From: JBBRMQ01 sp038230775
GTDB taxonomy: Bacteria > Acidobacteriota > Thermoanaerobaculia > Gp7-AA8
Direction: 5' to 3'
Assembly (NCBI GenBank): GCA_038230775.1
Contig: JBBRMQ010000275.1
Location: forward strand, 1-5,134
DNA length: 5,134 bases
The translations under genes were made by a program, and so were the position numbers. Under the pieces are notes generated by a model. The model saw only the letters and a list, made by a program, of their open reading frames with translations, searched no databases and was not told the origin of the DNA. Shown here one piece after another: positions 4,395-5,134 of the stretch. Numbering within the stretch: position 1 is the first letter of the stretch; every line of letters begins with the position of its first letter.

Positions 4395-5134
4395 GCTCAT
4401 TCTCATCGGAGCGCTTGCCGTGCGGCATCGCGATCGCGTCCGCGACTTCTGTCTCGCGTCGAACCTGCCTGTGTACGCCGAGCCGATGTCCGGCCTGCGT
4501 GAAGACGACGCGCTCGGCGATCTTCTCGTCCACAACGAACGCCTGCTCGGCCGTGGCGGGTTTACGCGTGTCATCCGCATCGGCAACGTGCCCACGCTGC
4601 GCTTCTGGCGCGACCTCGATGAGTCGCTGAGCGATGTGGAGGTCGTCAGCTACAGCGATTTGCCGTTTGCGGGATTGTCGCGAGGCGCGGTCCACCAGAT
4701 CGGCGACCTGCGACCGGCCACCGGCGACCGGAACGAATCGTTTCTGAGAAACGATCGCGACATGTCGCTTCGCTTCGCGCAGATCCTCGAGGAGGAACCG
4801 CAGGCGGAGCTCAGCTCGTTCCGGCGACTCTCGACGCAGATTCCCACCGGCGCTCGGATCTTCATCGGCAACAGCCTTCCGATTCGCGAGTGGGATCTGG
4901 CGGCAACGCGCGAGGCCCGCGGCTTCTCGATCGGAGCGAACCGAGGCGCGAACGGTATCGATGGGCAACTGTCGACGTTCTTCGGCTGGTGTGCTCCCGG
5001 CGCGAAAAACTGGTGCATCCTCGGCGACCTCACGACGATCTACGACTTCAACGCCCCGTGGGTCGTGCCCCAACTCGACGCCACGTTCAAGGTCGTCATC
5101 ATCAACAACAGCGGCGGACGCATTTTCTCGCGCG
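4387..5134 (+). CDS. menD: MenD C-terminal half (central and PP domains), 3' end outside window
   Basis: This frame of at least 249 residues carries the rest of SEPHCHC synthase. It begins MSELILIGAL, matching the first strand of the central domain (GVVVAG in E. coli MenD), so about 45 residues of E. coli linker between PYR and central domains are absent. The central domain is short (about 1-105). The PP domain follows: IFIGNSLPIREWD (158-170), ANRGANGIDGQLST (184-197), and the ThDP/Mg motif GDLTTIYDFN (213-222) to NNSGG (240-244), where D214 and N241 are the likely Mg ligands. The window ends at RIFSR, well before the family C-terminus. Residues 109-115 (RPATGDR) come from a 7-bp repeat array. 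The core residues look intact, so the half is probably functional and would pair with the PYR half to form the active site, which in this family lies between PYR and PP domains. Confidence 0.88.
   Translation, partial: MSELILIGALAVRHRDRVRDFCLASNLPVYAEPMSGLREDDALGDLLVHNERLLGRGGFTRVIRIGNVPTLRFWRDLDESLSDVEVVSYSDLPFAGLSRGAVHQIGDLRPATGDRNESFLRNDRDMSLRFAQILEEEPQAELSSFRRLSTQIPTGARIFIGNSLPIREWDLAATREARGFSIGANRGANGIDGQLSTFFGWCAPGAKNWCILGDLTTIYDFNAPWVVPQLDATFKVVIINNSGGRIFSR
4711..4731. repeat. 7-bp tandem repeat array (CGACCGG) inside menD C-terminal half
   Basis: Three units (CGACCGG, CCACCGG, CGACCGG), with a degenerate fourth, CGACCTG, just upstream (4704-4710). The 21 bp equal seven codons and encode RPATGDR between the central and PP domains, presumably a surface linker. 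Confidence 0.75.

Noticed and set aside
4357..5073. 238-residue minus-strand open frame
   Set aside because: It is antisense to the well-supported C-terminal half of MenD and shows no recognisable motif.

Overview
This is a GC-rich bacterial window holding two gene blocks that end tail to tail. It looks like an environmental, menaquinone-using bacterium. Multi-hairpin palindromic elements and 7-bp tandem repeats scattered in and between genes are a pattern I associate from memory with Acidobacteriota-like soil genomes. That placement is a guess, not something the sequence proves.

Left block (1-2029, plus strand): the C-terminal part of a PLP enzyme of the diaminopropionate ammonia-lyase (DpaL/YgeX) family, whose stop codon overlaps the GTG start of a complete M20-family metallopeptidase. 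The lyase carries a 93-bp multi-hairpin repeat (394-486) that is read through in frame where the family has a conserved segment. Between the blocks (2030-2136) lies a second palindromic element (2049-2099) that can fold into a three-way junction.

Right block (2137-5134): menaquinone biosynthesis. menG (demethylmenaquinone methyltransferase) is on the minus strand. Divergent from it run menF (isochorismate synthase) and menD (SEPHCHC synthase) on the plus strand. MenF makes isochorismate, MenD adds the succinyl semialdehyde unit from 2-oxoglutarate, and MenG performs the last methylation, so three steps of one pathway share a divergent locus. Both plus-strand genes are unusual. The menF frame has an in-frame TAG at 3760-3762, yet the conserved C-terminus continues in the same frame to a TGA at 3922-3924 that overlaps the menD start by 4 nt. 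menD is split into two open frames overlapping by 8 nt (3921-4394 and 4387 to the window end). The break falls exactly between the PYR domain and the central/PP domains, and the usual interdomain linker is missing.

Four arrays of 7-bp repeats lie in the men locus (2816-2842, 3889-3914, 4040-4065, 4711-4731), three of them inside coding sequence. I saw none in the left block. No tRNA, rRNA, CRISPR array or transposase gene was seen, and no gene-free stretch exceeds about 110 bases. The most notable candidates are the two-piece MenD, the amber-interrupted menF, and the palindromic element built into the lyase.
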